From Aegilops tauschii subsp. strangulata (lineage: Eukaryota; Streptophyta; Magnoliopsida; Poales; Poaceae), in contig NC_053039.3 of assembly GCF_002575655.3 (NCBI RefSeq), forward strand, positions 372,907,633 to 372,971,632: a DNA stretch of 64,000 nucleotides, given 5' to 3'. Each line of letters opens with the position of its first letter. Positions within the stretch are counted from its first letter, which is position 1. Position numbers and translations under genes: made by a program. The notes below the pieces were generated by a model. It saw only the letters and a program-made list of their open reading frames with translations. It made no database searches and had not been told where the DNA came from. This document shows, piece by piece, positions 41,562-51,572 of this stretch.

Positions 41562-44557
41562 ATTCTGAACGGCATCATAATGATTATGAGCTTGTGCGCA
41601 TGAAAAGAATAAAGCAGAACAATGCCATGGCTGTCAAACTTGGCATTAAGGGACTGAAATCAAGTCTGGATGCAATGCAATGCAAATGCTCTCCACCTAC
41701 AGATTCATGCTCAGAATATGATCCTAACAGTGATTCTGAGCTAGAGGGAGACCTAAGTCAATGTAGCTCCCTAGTGGAGGAGTCAGAGGAAGATGCCCTA
41801 TCTTATTCACCCATCAAGGTACTTGCTCTAACTTTCCAAGGTTACATTGCTCGCACATATCTTGCAACTAATGCTTTGCATTGCTTCTACTTTGTTGAAC
41901 TGCCATTAGCTTAGTTTACACATCGTGTATGTGAATACGCCATGCCTATCCATTTCCAGTACATATTCCATCTGTCATCATACCATATTTATCCATTCAA
42001 ATGCTGTTCTTGTGTATCAGACGTTCAAAAGGAAGAGGGCGATTGCTGATCGTGGAGGAGCACAAGCAAAGTATTTCGAAAAGGTAGTGGCACCTGATAA
42101 ATCAAATAGCCCATTAGGTGTAGTTGCAATATCACCTGACCCACAAAATACCCCAACTCTAGCAGACTCTAGCCCTACTACACTGGTCATTTCTGATGCC
42201 CCAACTCAGCAGACCCAAACTGCAGCAAACAGTATGATTATGCCAGTTGACATAGCACCAGCTGTACGACGCAAAACCCCCATTCCAGCAAAGAGTACAC
42301 CAAATCCAGTTGCCAAATCCCTTTTCGAACCAGAGAGAGCCCCCATTGCAGCAAATAGGACCCCTGTTCCATTTCTTCCCATTTTAGAAGACGAAGATTA
42401 TGTTGTTGTCAGGAACTTTGTGCACATCTTTCCTTCATGGAAATATTATACCGCAGACACAGAACAATTTCCAGTCTTCCTCCGCAACTTACGCGTAAGT
42501 AATGTACTAATGTTATTCATGGTCATTACTGCATATGTTTCTGCTGACAGAAGACACAGATTTCATTCTTTTAAATAGGCGAGGAGCAAACTGGATTGTG
42601 ATGACGAGCAAGGGTTGGTTGCGCTTTTCAAGCACTCATTGATGAAGTATCGTTCCTACCTGAGGCAAGCGCACTTTGATGGCAAGCCTCTGAAAGAAAT
42701 TTCTGTAAAGTCTCCGGTGCTACATTTATCTGACGGTGACTGGAATAATCTTGTAACACATTGGTCTCGGCTGCAGCGTAAGGTACTGTCTATGATATGA
42801 CATCATAATTTGAACTACATTTCTGCATTGGCCTTAATGTCTCACTTGTACGAAAACTGTTAGCAGAAGAACGTTCGTTCTCAAGGGACCACAGAATCTC
42901 GCAACTATACTGCACACTGCATTGCTCTTGTGAGTACCTCTTGCCCTGTATGACCATACTTACATTCATAGCTGTTTGATTATGTAGCATGACTGCACAT
43001 GTTAGCCTCGTAATCGTCCAGTTGGTGGACATTATAAGATCCGTATGGACTCTTACATAAATTTAGAATCAACCCAATGCTTTTGAAGAGGTTTAGCTCT
43101 GCAGTCCTCTTGTAAGGACTGAACGTGGTCTATCACTGTACTTACATTAACAGCTACTCCCTCCGTCCCATAATATAAGAACGTTTTGTACAGTACACCA
43201 GTGTTCAAAACACTCTTGTATTATGGGAAGAGGGATTGGTTCATTTTGTAGCATTCTGCATCTTATCTCCCTCGCCCACCATTTACTAAAAAACATCAGA
43301 TCTATATTTAATCTTACCAACAAGTAGAATACACAGACAATGCTAGTGCAGAAGTGTAGCCCATTGCTCTTGTCAGTACATTTTGTCCTGTAACGCTTGT
43401 ACTTCCAAGGATTGGTAGTTGATTATGTAGCATCACTCTGCATCTTATCTTCATTATCCTCTATCCCTTCCAGTATTATCATATCTATAATTACTCTCTA
43501 CAAAATGTAGAGTACAGGCAATGCTTATGAAGAAGATTCTGTGCTGAAATTCTTTTGTTATCCTTCCCTTGACATGGAGAAGGGCATTATAAAGCCGGTA
43601 TTAACTGTTAATGTAAGTCAGTCCTTCTAAAGCCTTTATCCTCAACTGCTGTTTAATTTGCTCATACTCCCTATCGTTTACTGCTGTTTAGTTTGCTGTT
43701 TCAACCAAAATGCATGTTCGTAAGAACCGTAAGTTCTAAGTTTTACTTGTAAAACCAAATTCCTTATTCATACCATGCACATTACTTAATACTCCCTATA
43801 TGTATGCTTGTTTTCGTGGATCTATAATCCAGTGTGTGGTGAAGCAGCCCACGTTTGCACCTTGTCATCTCCTGTTTTATCTTACTGATGTGGCTGGTGA
43901 TATGACCAACATGCCATGCACATTATCCAAAATAGATACAATGATTTTCTTTGCCCTTCATCTACGCTTGTTATGTTGACATGGTAATCCAGTAGTGTGG
44001 TGAAGCTCCCCGCATTATGAACAATGCCAAATTATGCTATTGATATTTTGAACTTACTCTTTATTTTCTAATTTGAAATTGGATAGAATTGACAGAACAG
44101 TTATCATCTTTGTTTATACACGTGCAAAACTTGTCATCTCTCTGCTTTGTTTCAGGGTGATATGCTTGATGGCATGCACAAGTCTGCTGAAGGCTGTGAG
44201 ACAAACCCAACATATATTGCAGCCAAGAAGGCAAAACATCTTGAAGATAGTGAGACAACCCCAAAGTCTTGTCTTGATGCAGTGTTCAAGTTACTCGAGA
44301 CTAACAGTCGGACAAGCTCACAGAATTTGTTGTCTGAATCAGTTCGACTTCTTCAGTCCCAAGTTCTAGCAGAAAGGCATTCGGCAACTCAACTTCGACT
44401 TGAAGTCCTATCTCTAAGAAAGATTGCGGAGAACACCAATGAGAACCTCATCGCTAAACAGCTACACCTGGAAGCTATGACCGACATGCTAGGCCGGTCT
44501 CACAGCCTTGCTCAGCAGCTTGCGCAGCAGTTCCCCCGCAAGGCTAACCTTTCTTGA
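41562..44557 (+). CDS. Multi-exon gene resembling plant En/Spm-type transposase proteins (possible domesticated transposase)
   Basis: Six exons join in phase: 41562-41818, 42021-42494, 42579-42782, 42867-42929, 43511-43612 and 44156-44557 (TGA). The protein opens with YELVRMKRIKQNNA and an acidic stretch, then a Pro/Thr-rich linker. Exons 3-5 hold the family-like core: DWNNLVTHWSRLQRK, then N-x-R...GTTESRNYTAHCIAL, then EEDSVLKFF. This order resembles the Ptta/En/Spm plant transposase family (PF03004), in which the W and the GSRSYxAH motif are typical. The last exon is a coiled coil. The frame has no stop in these exons, unlike the transposon genes around it. The 5' exon is missing from my model. 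Probably a host gene of transposase descent; a DNA-binding role is inference. Confidence 0.6.
42916..43450 (+). repeat. Local duplication inside an intron of the transposase-like gene
   Basis: CATTGCTCTTGTGAGTAC...TGATTATGTAGCATGACT at 42920 recurs as CATTGCTCTTGTCAGTAC...TGATTATGTAGCATCACT at 43364. A fragment like the start of the next exon (AGACAATGCTAGTGCAGAAG at 43336, compare 43513) precedes the second copy. So an exon end, its intron start and the following acceptor were duplicated. Confidence 0.65.
43157..43236 (+). mobile_element. Stowaway MITE (~80 bp)
   Basis: CTCCCTCCGTCCCATAATAT and a degraded inverted end, GTATTATGGGAAGAGGGA, preceded by TA at 43155-43156. The right end is eroded. 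Confidence 0.8.
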
Positions 44558-44850
44558 ACTATCTTGGAAGTGGTCTCGGTTCAGTATTATTTTGTTACGC
44601 TGCAATGGTGCCCAGTTTTTGTAACCTGCTTCTTCGTTGCGCTTTATGATCAATGGTGGCGAACTTTGATGCCCAGTGGATGTAATATGTGTAATAGCCG
44701 TGATAGCCTAGCATAAGTTGCTTGCTTATTTATTTCCTTGTTGTCTTGTTTATTTGTTTGCTTGTAGTCAGTGCAGTTCTTTTTCCGCGGTTTGCTGGTG
44801 GCTGCAATAACCTATTTTTTAAAACTAGGCCACAATAACCATGGGCTAAT
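44558..44850. other. 3' untranslated region of the transposase-like gene
   Basis: T-rich sequence with repeated TTGCTTGTTT-like motifs after the TGA. The transition to CACTA sequence lies at about 44820-44868; no terminus marks it. Confidence 0.45.
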
Positions 44851-46156
44851 ATTTACTGTAGTGACACTGGGCCTCCTACGGGCCATAGAAACTGTGGGCC
44901 TTCTACGGGCCGTAGAAACAGTAGGCCTTCTACGGGCCGTAGAAACAATGGGCCTTCTACGGGCCGTAGAAACAATGGGCCTTCTACGAGTCGTATCATC
45001 AATGGGCCTTATACGGGCCGTATGATCGATTGGCCAAACATGGGCCAATAACAGGCCGCATTATGGCCGTAAACGGGCTAGAGTTGGAATCGTCCGTTCA
45101 TGGGCCAACCATAACGGGCCATCGTTAATAGGCCGTATTTGATGACGCTATGAAAATGGCCCAACATATTAACGGACCACAAACGGGCCAACTGTAACCA
45201 CGGGCAGAATTTGGACCACAAGCAGAAAATGACAGTAACGGGCCATAAGTAAACGAATGTTGGCAATGAGCTCAAGAATAAATGGGCTCTGAAAAGGCCG
45301 AAAGATAACATGGGCTGGAAACGGCCCAACGGAATAACGGGCCGTTAATGGGTATAAAGTGATACACTGTTCATTACGGGCCAGTTTCACCACGGGCCGT
45401 TAATAGGTGTAAAGTGATACACTGTTCATTACGGGCTAGTTTCACCACGGGCCGTTAATAGGCCAAGAGTTACATAGGGCCTCATATGGGCCTAAAGACA
45501 TCATGGGCCATACATGAGCCAGAAGTGAAAACGGGCTGGAATCATGTTGGATGGCCCAGATGACGCTACTGGGCCTAATTCGGATAGGGCGTAACGGGCC
45601 TTGGGTTAGCGGGCTGTAAATGGGCTATATGCGAATAGGCCGTTAACATGCTTTCCATGGGCCGGCCCGCCACCTTTTGACCAAGTCAAACGGGCCGGCC
45701 TTTTCACAGGAATGGGCCTCTGTTGGGCCGTGCCACGTGTCAATGTATCATAGGCGCCTTCTGTCCAATGAGTGGATGACATCTGTCCCAACGATGAGCC
45801 GACACGTGTTTCCTCCAGCCAATGATGATTTTACACAAGGAAAATCCCCATTGGTCGGGGCTGTTAATGGGTTATCGGATCCAAAACCCGACCCGATAGC
45901 TTAACGGCGTTCCGTTACAGTGGATGCCACGTGTCGGTCACCCTTGACGAAAGCACTTCTGTGACGCGCGATTTATCGTCATGGAAGTGGACACTTCCGT
46001 GATGATAATTTTGGTAATGTCATGGAACACTTCTACGACAGCACAAGTATGACTATCTTGATTCTATCATAAATTTGTCATGGATGTACATGCATGACAA
46101 AAAACGCGACCTACTGTGACAAACACGTATCATCACGGAAGTGTTTTTTTGTAGTG
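44851..46156 (-). mobile_element. CACTA transposon end, second family, 5' side incomplete
   Basis: The right edge is a CACTA terminus: on the minus strand it reads CACTACAAAAAAACACTTCC from 46156. The interior has repeated ACGGGCC/GGGCCGT subterminal motifs. It abuts a truncated copia gag exactly at 46157. No matching left terminus was found, so this is a fragment or one with a lost end. A GC-rich block with CCACGTGTC near 45730 and 45925 is non-coding. Confidence 0.75.
44869..45030 (+). repeat. Six 27-bp tandem repeats, each containing a palindrome
   Basis: GGGCC begins units at 44869, 44896, 44923, 44950, 44977 and 45004, an exact 27-bp period. The core CTACGGGCCGTAG is a perfect palindrome. 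It lies in the subterminal part of the CACTA fragment, where transposase-binding repeats are normally found. The 9-codon peptide repeat it creates is a by-product. Confidence 0.9.
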
Positions 46157-46430
46157 TTGAGGATAATCCTCATTGCTGCACAGAAGAATTATGTCCTTGA
46201 TGCACCGCTAGATGACAAGCCCCCTCCCGCTAATGTAGACGCTTTGAACGTCTGGAAGACGCGGTCTGATGACTACTCTATAGTTCAGTGTGCCATGCTC
46301 TACAGCTTAGAATCGGGACTTCAAAGACGTTTTGAACGTCATGGACCATATGAGATGTTCCAGGAGTTGAAGTTAATATTTCAAGCAAATGCCCGAGTTG
46401 AGAGATATGAAGTCTCCAACAAGTTGTATA

Positions 46431-46433
46431 GCT
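46431..46433. other. CACTA target-site duplication (left)
   Basis: GCT, repeated at 47927-47929; a 3-bp duplication is diagnostic of CACTA insertion. Confidence 0.9.
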
Positions 46434-46771
46434 CACTACTAGGAAAAGGCTAATTAGTGGCGCACCTGTTTTGGCCATTAATGGCGCACTATAGGTGCAC
46501 CACTATTACCACACCACTAGTAACAAATAGTAACGGTGCACATTGTTTGCGCCATTACTATCACAAATAGTAATGGCGCACCTATAGTGCGCCATTACTA
46601 TGGCTAGAAGTGCGCCATTACTATCTGACTTAGTAATGGCGCACCACATAGAAGTGCGCCATTACTAACAATTTTTTTCAATTTTTTTCGTTTTTTTCTT
46701 AATCTCGGGTCACTATGGCTTAATCTCTGGTCAATATGCTTAATCTCAAGTCAAATCGCACTAAGTGGTCA

Positions 46772-46852
46772 AACTTCCCGGAAGGTCACCCATCCTCACA
46801 CTACTCCAGCCCGAGCACGCTTAACTTCGCAGTTCTATCCAACCCCAGCACC
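46772..46852 (-). other. 5S rRNA-like segment with internal promoter motifs
   Basis: On the minus strand the sequence carries GAAGTTAAGCGTGCTCGGGC, matching the A-box/intermediate region of plant 5S rRNA. It then carries AGGATGGGTGACC and GGGAAGT, matching box C. Spacing between these blocks is that of a 5S gene. The match covers about the central and 3' 80 bases; the 5' third is missing or unrecognisable. Not a functional rRNA gene. The RNA polymerase III internal control region looks largely kept. Confidence 0.8.
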
Positions 46853-47485
46853 ACCTCACTTAACAGGCACTTGTTGATATATCTATCATATCAATCCTAT
46901 TAAACCTTGTTGATGTCTATTACTTTGTTCATGTTCATGAGTGTGATGAAATTTTGAACAAATATTTCAAACTTTCCGGTCATATTACGTATCATATTTT
47001 GAAAAAAAAAATCCAAAAAACAAATTCAAAACCAATTTTTTTTCTGCTACTAGTGGTGCACCTAGCAAATGGTGCGCCACTAGTAAGTTTGAAACTTTTT
47101 CCATTTTCCCCCCTCTAGATCTTAAAAGCCCTGTATCTTTTGTTCTGTTAGGTTTTTGGGGATTCTGAAAATCTTCAACTATGTTCCCCCGGTTGAATTC
47201 GGATGTAACTTTTCGAGTAGATGATTTTTCATATAAAAAACTTTTTAATCCGAGTTCGTATGCAAAAGTTATGCCCATTTTACTAAATTCCAGAGAGATT
47301 TTGCAAATAAAGTCGAAATTCATATTTGTAAATTTTCCCAACAACTAGACCACATATCACGTGGGAAACTTATTTTCTTTTTGTTTGACATTTCCATCAT
47401 TTTCTTTTATTATTATTTTTAAACTGAAAAGGCGGTCCACAGGGGGGTGCATTTGGTTATGAGTTGTTAGCAGTGGCGTTGCAAG

Positions 47486-47737
47486 GGATAGTGCGCCATT
47501 ACTAGTTGACATAGTAATGGCGCACCTGTACAAAGTGCGCCATTACTATGTGTATGACTTGGTCAAACCTTGGTCAAACTTAGTAATGGTGCACTTTGCA
47601 TAGATGCACCATTACTATGTCAAACAAAGTGCGCCATTACTAAGTTTGACCAAGGTTTGACCAAGTCATACACATAGTAATGGCGCACTTTGTACAGGTG
47701 CGCCATTACTATGTCAACTAGTAATGGCGCACTATCC
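47486..47737. repeat. 113-bp inverted repeat with 26-base loop
   Basis: 47486-47598 and 47625-47737 are reverse complements with about one mismatch. They contain three TAATGGCGCAC-type motifs and the GACTTGGTCAAACCTTGG stretch each. The loop is 47599-47624. Transcripts would form a long hairpin. Confidence 0.92.
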
Positions 47738-47926
47738 CCTGGTGCGCCACTGCTAAATTTTTTTTTCAAAACTAGTAATGGCGCACCACACACCAGGTGC
47801 GCCATTAGTAATATGTCAATAATGGCGTACCTGTATCTGGTGCGCCACTGCTATATAGCAGTGGCGCACCACATACATGGTGCGCCATTAATGTCCATAT
47901 TAGCTATAGCCCTTTTCCTAGTAGTG

Positions 47927-47929
47927 GCT
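47927..47929. other. CACTA target-site duplication (right)
   Basis: GCT, identical to 46431-46433. Confidence 0.9.
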
Positions 47930-48390
47930 GCAAGATGGAGGAGAATAGTTCTGTCAGTGAACACATACTCAAAATGTCTGGGTATCATAACCACTTGACT
48001 CAGCTAGGAGTTAATCTTCCAGATGATAGTGTTATTGATAAAGTTCTTCAATCACTGCCTCCAAGCTACAAAGGCTTCGTGATGAACTATAATATGCATG
48101 CGATGGATAACACAATTCCCGAGCTCTTCGCTATGCTCAAAGCTGTGGAGGTAGAAATCAAGAAAGTGCATCAAGTGTTGATGGTTAATAAGACCACTAG
48201 TTTCAAGAAAAATGGCAAGGGAAAGAAGGGGAACTTCAAGAAGAATGGTAAGCAAGTTGTCACTCCCGGGAAGAAGCCCAAGTCTGGACCCAAGTCTGAA
48301 ACTGAGGGCTTTTACTGCAAAGGTACTAGTCACTGGAAGCGGGATGGTCCCACGTATTTGGCGGATAAGAAGGGTGGCAAGGTGAACAAA

Positions 48391-50100
48391 GTTATATTTG
48401 ATATACATGTTATTGATATGTACCTTACTAATGCTCGTAGTAGCGCCTGGGTATTTGATACTGGTTCTGTTGCTCATATTTGCAACTCGAAACAGGGGCT
48501 ACGGATTAAACAAAGATTGGCTAAGGACAAGGTGACGATGCGCGTCAGGAATGGTTCCAAGGTCGATGGGATCGCCGTCGGCAAGCTACCTCTACATCTA
48601 CCTTCGGAATTAGTTTTAGACCCGAATAATTGTTATTTGGTGCCAGCGTTGAGCAAGAACATTATATCTGGATCTTGTTTGATGCGAGACAGTTATTCAT
48701 CTAAATCAGAGAATAATGGTTGTTCTATTTATATGAGTAATATATTTTATGGTCATGCACCCTTGAAGAGTGGTCTATTTTTATTGAATCTCAACCCTGG
48801 TGATACACATATTCATAATATTGATGCCAAAAGATGCAAAGTTGATAAGGATAGTGCAATGTATTTGTGGCACTGCCGTTTAGGTAATATTGGTGTAAAG
48901 TGCATGAAGAAACTCCATGCGGATGGACTTTTGGAATCACTTGATTATGAATCATTTGATGCTTGTGAACCATGCCTCATGGGCAAGATAACTAAGACTC
49001 CGTTCTCCGGAACAATGGAGTGAACCACTGACTTATTGGAAATAATACATACCGATGTATGTAGTCCGATGAGTGTTGAGGCACGCGGCGAGTATCGTTA
49101 TTTTCTTACCTTCACAGATGATTTGAGCAGATATGGGTATATCTACTTAATGAAACACAAGTCTGAAACATTTGAAAAGTTCAAAGAATTTCAGAGTGAA
49201 GTGGAGAATCATCGTAACAAGAAAATAGTGTTTCTACGATCTGATCGCGGAGGCGAATATTTGAATTACAAGTTTGGCCTTCATTTAAAACAATGTGGAA
49301 TACTTTCACAGCTCACGCCACCTGGAACACCACAGCGTAATGGTGTGTCCGAACATCATAACCGTAATTTATTGGATATGATGCGATCAATGATGTCTCT
49401 TACCGATTTACCACTGTCCTTTTGGGTTTATGCATTAGAGACAGTTGCATTCACATTAAATGGGGCACCATCTAAATCCGTTGAGATGACACCGTATGAA
49501 CCGTGGTTTGGCAAGAAACCTAAGCTGTCATTTCTTAAAGTTTGGGGTTGGCATGCTTATCTGAAAAAGCTTCAACCTGATAAGCTCGAACCCAAATCGG
49601 AGAAGTGTGTCTTCATTGGATACCCAAAAGAAACTATTGGGTACACCTTCTATCACAGATCCGAAGGCAAGATCTTTGTTGCTAAGAATGGATCCTTTCC
49701 AGAGAAGGAGTTTCTCTCGAAAGAAGTGAGTGGGAGGAAAGTAGAACTTGATGAGGTAATTGTACCTAATCTCGAATTGGAATGTAGCTCATCACAGAAA
49801 TTAGGTCCAATGATGCCTACACCATCTAGAGAGGAAGCTAATGATGATGATCATGAAACTTCCGATCAAGTTAGTACCGAACCTCATAGGTCAACCAGAG
49901 TACGTTCCGCACGAGAGTGGTATGGTAATCCTGTTCTGGAAGTCATGTTACTAGACCATGATGAACCTACAAACTATGAGGAAGCGATGATGAGCCCAAA
50001 TTCCGTAAAATGGCTTGAGGCCATGAAATCTGAGATGGGATCCATGTATGAGAACAAAGTATGGACTTTGGTTGATTTGCTCGATGATCAGCAAGCCATA
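48391..50100 (+). pseudogene. pol: copia protease and integrase
   Basis: Protease shows WVFDTGSVAHICNSKQ, with the catalytic DTG at 48457-48465. The integrase HHCC domain follows (YLWHCRLGNIGVKCM, CEPCLMGK). The core has Asp in IIHTDVCSPMS, Asp in LRSDRGGEY and Glu in NGVSEHHNRN. The GKKPKLSFLKVWGWHAYLKK region and the linker before RT come next. TGA at 49021-49023 interrupts the frame between zinc domain and core, where Arg is likely; after it the frame is open to 50406. Confidence 0.9.
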
Positions 50101-51539
50101 GAGAATAAATGGATCTTCAAGAAGAAGACCGACGCTGATGGTAATGTTACCGTCGACAAAGCTCGACTTGTTGCAAAAGGTTTTCGACAAGTTCACGGAG
50201 TTGACTACGATGAGACTTTCTCACCCGTAGCGATGCTTAAGTCTGTCCGAATCATGTTAGCAATTACCGCATTTTATGATTATGAAATCTGGCAAATGGA
50301 CGTCAAAACTGCATTCCTTAATGGATTTCTTAAAGAAGAGTTCTATATGATGCAAGCAGAAGGTTTTGTCCATCGTAAAGGTGCCAACAAAGTGTGCAAG
50401 CTCCAGTGATCCATTTATGGACTGGTGCAAGCATCTCGGAGTTGGAATATACGCTTTGATGAGGTGATCAAAGCATATGGTTTTATACAGACTTTTGGAG
50501 AAGCCTGTATTTACAAGAAAGTGAGTGGGAGCTGTGTAGCATTTCTAGTATTATATGGGGATGACATATTGTTGATTGGAAATGATATAGAATTTCTGGA
50601 TAGCATAAAAGGATACTTGAATAAAAGTTTTTCAATGAAAGGCCTTGGTGAAGCTGCTTATATATTGGGCATCAAGATCAATATACATAGATAAAGACAC
50701 TTAATTGGACTTCCACAAAGCACATACCTTGATAAAAGTTTTGAAGAAGTTCAAAATGAATCAGTCAAAGAAAGGGTTCTTGCCTGTGTTACAAGGTTTG
50801 AAGTTGATTCAGACTCAATGCCCGACCACTTTAGAAGATAGAGAGAAAATGAAAGTCATTCCCTATGCCTCAGCCATAGGTTCTATCATGTATGCAATGC
50901 TGTGTACCAGACCTGATGTGTGCCTTGCTATAAGTCTAGCAGGGAGGTACCAAAGTAATCCAGGAGTGGATCACTAGACAGCGGTCAAGAACATCCTAAA
51001 GTACCTGAAAAGGACAAAGGATATGTTTCTCACTTATGGAGGTGACAAAGAGCTCGTCCTAAATGGTTACGTCGATGCTAGCTTTGACACTGATCTGGAT
51101 GACTCTAAGTCACAAACCAGATATGTATTTATATTGAATGGTGGAGCTCTCAGTTGGTGCAGTTCCAAGCAAAGCGTTGTGGCCGGATATATGTGTGAAG
51201 CGGAGTACATAGCTGCTTTGGAAGGAGCAAATGAAGGAATCTGGATGAAGGAGTTCATATGCGATCTAGGTGTAATACCTAGTGCATCGGGTCCAATGAA
51301 AATATTTTTGTGACAATACTGGAGGAATTTCCTTGGGGAAGGAATCCAGATTTCACAAAAGAACCAAACACTCCAAGAGACGCTTCAATTCCATCCATGA
51401 TCAAGTCAAGGAGGGAGACATAGAGATTTGCAAAATACGTATGGATATGAATGTGGCAGACCCGTTGACTAAGCCTCTTCCAGGAGAAAAACATGATCAG
51501 CACCAAGACTCCATGGGTGTTAGAATCATTACGTTGTAA
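50101..51539 (+). pseudogene. pol: copia reverse transcriptase and RNase H
   Basis: RT starts around NKWIFKKKTDADGN and has ARLVAKGFRQVHGVDYDETF and MDVKTAFLNG. The catalytic motif reads YGDD at 50554-50565, where YVDD is usual for this group. TGA at 50407-50409, TAA at 50692-50694 and TAG at 50975-50977 interrupt it. Frame changes occur near 50695-50730 and at an extra T near 51306-51311. RNase H includes GYVDASFDTDLDDSKS and SKQSVVAG and ends ADPLTKPLPGEKHDQH before TAA at 51537. Confidence 0.9.
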
Positions 51540-51559
51540 TGTAGATTATTGACTCTAAT

Positions 51560-51572
51560 GCATGTGGGAGAC
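51560..51572 (+). other. copia polypurine tract
   Basis: GCATGTGGGAGAC directly before the LTR; conserved position for plus-strand priming. Confidence 0.75.

Larger units (their letters stand above)
46434..47926 (+). mobile_element. Complete non-autonomous CACTA transposon (1.5 kb)
   Basis: Termini are CACTACTAGGAAAAGGCTA at the left and its complement TAGCCCTTTTCCTAGTAGTG at the right, with GCT on both sides. Subterminal repeats of TAATGGCGCACC type fill both ends. No transposase ORF is present. The interior contains a 5S rRNA-like segment (46772-46852), an AT-rich stretch and a 113-bp inverted repeat. It is the same family as the remnant at 9393-9662. An autonomous relative would have to supply transposase. 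Confidence 0.95.
46157..48390 (+). pseudogene. gag: copia gag, 5'-truncated, interrupted by a CACTA element
   Basis: Gag sequence runs from 46157 to 46433 (GPYEMFQELKLIFQANARV), is interrupted by the 1.5-kb CACTA, and resumes at 47930 with KMEENSSVSEHILKMSGY. The host frame is open on both sides and in register once one TSD copy and the element are ignored. A Lys/Gly-rich basic region follows. The zinc knuckle near 48310-48350 (FYCKGTSHWKRDGP) has lost Cys residues expected at both ends of the CCHC pattern. Confidence 0.88.

Noticed and set aside
44771..45025. ORF with nine-residue repeats as a repeat protein
   Set aside because: It is the translation of the 27-bp palindromic DNA repeat at a CACTA end; both strands are open for the same reason.
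46772..46852. Functional 5S rRNA gene
   Set aside because: Only the central and 3' part matches; the 5' third and the transcript ends are missing.
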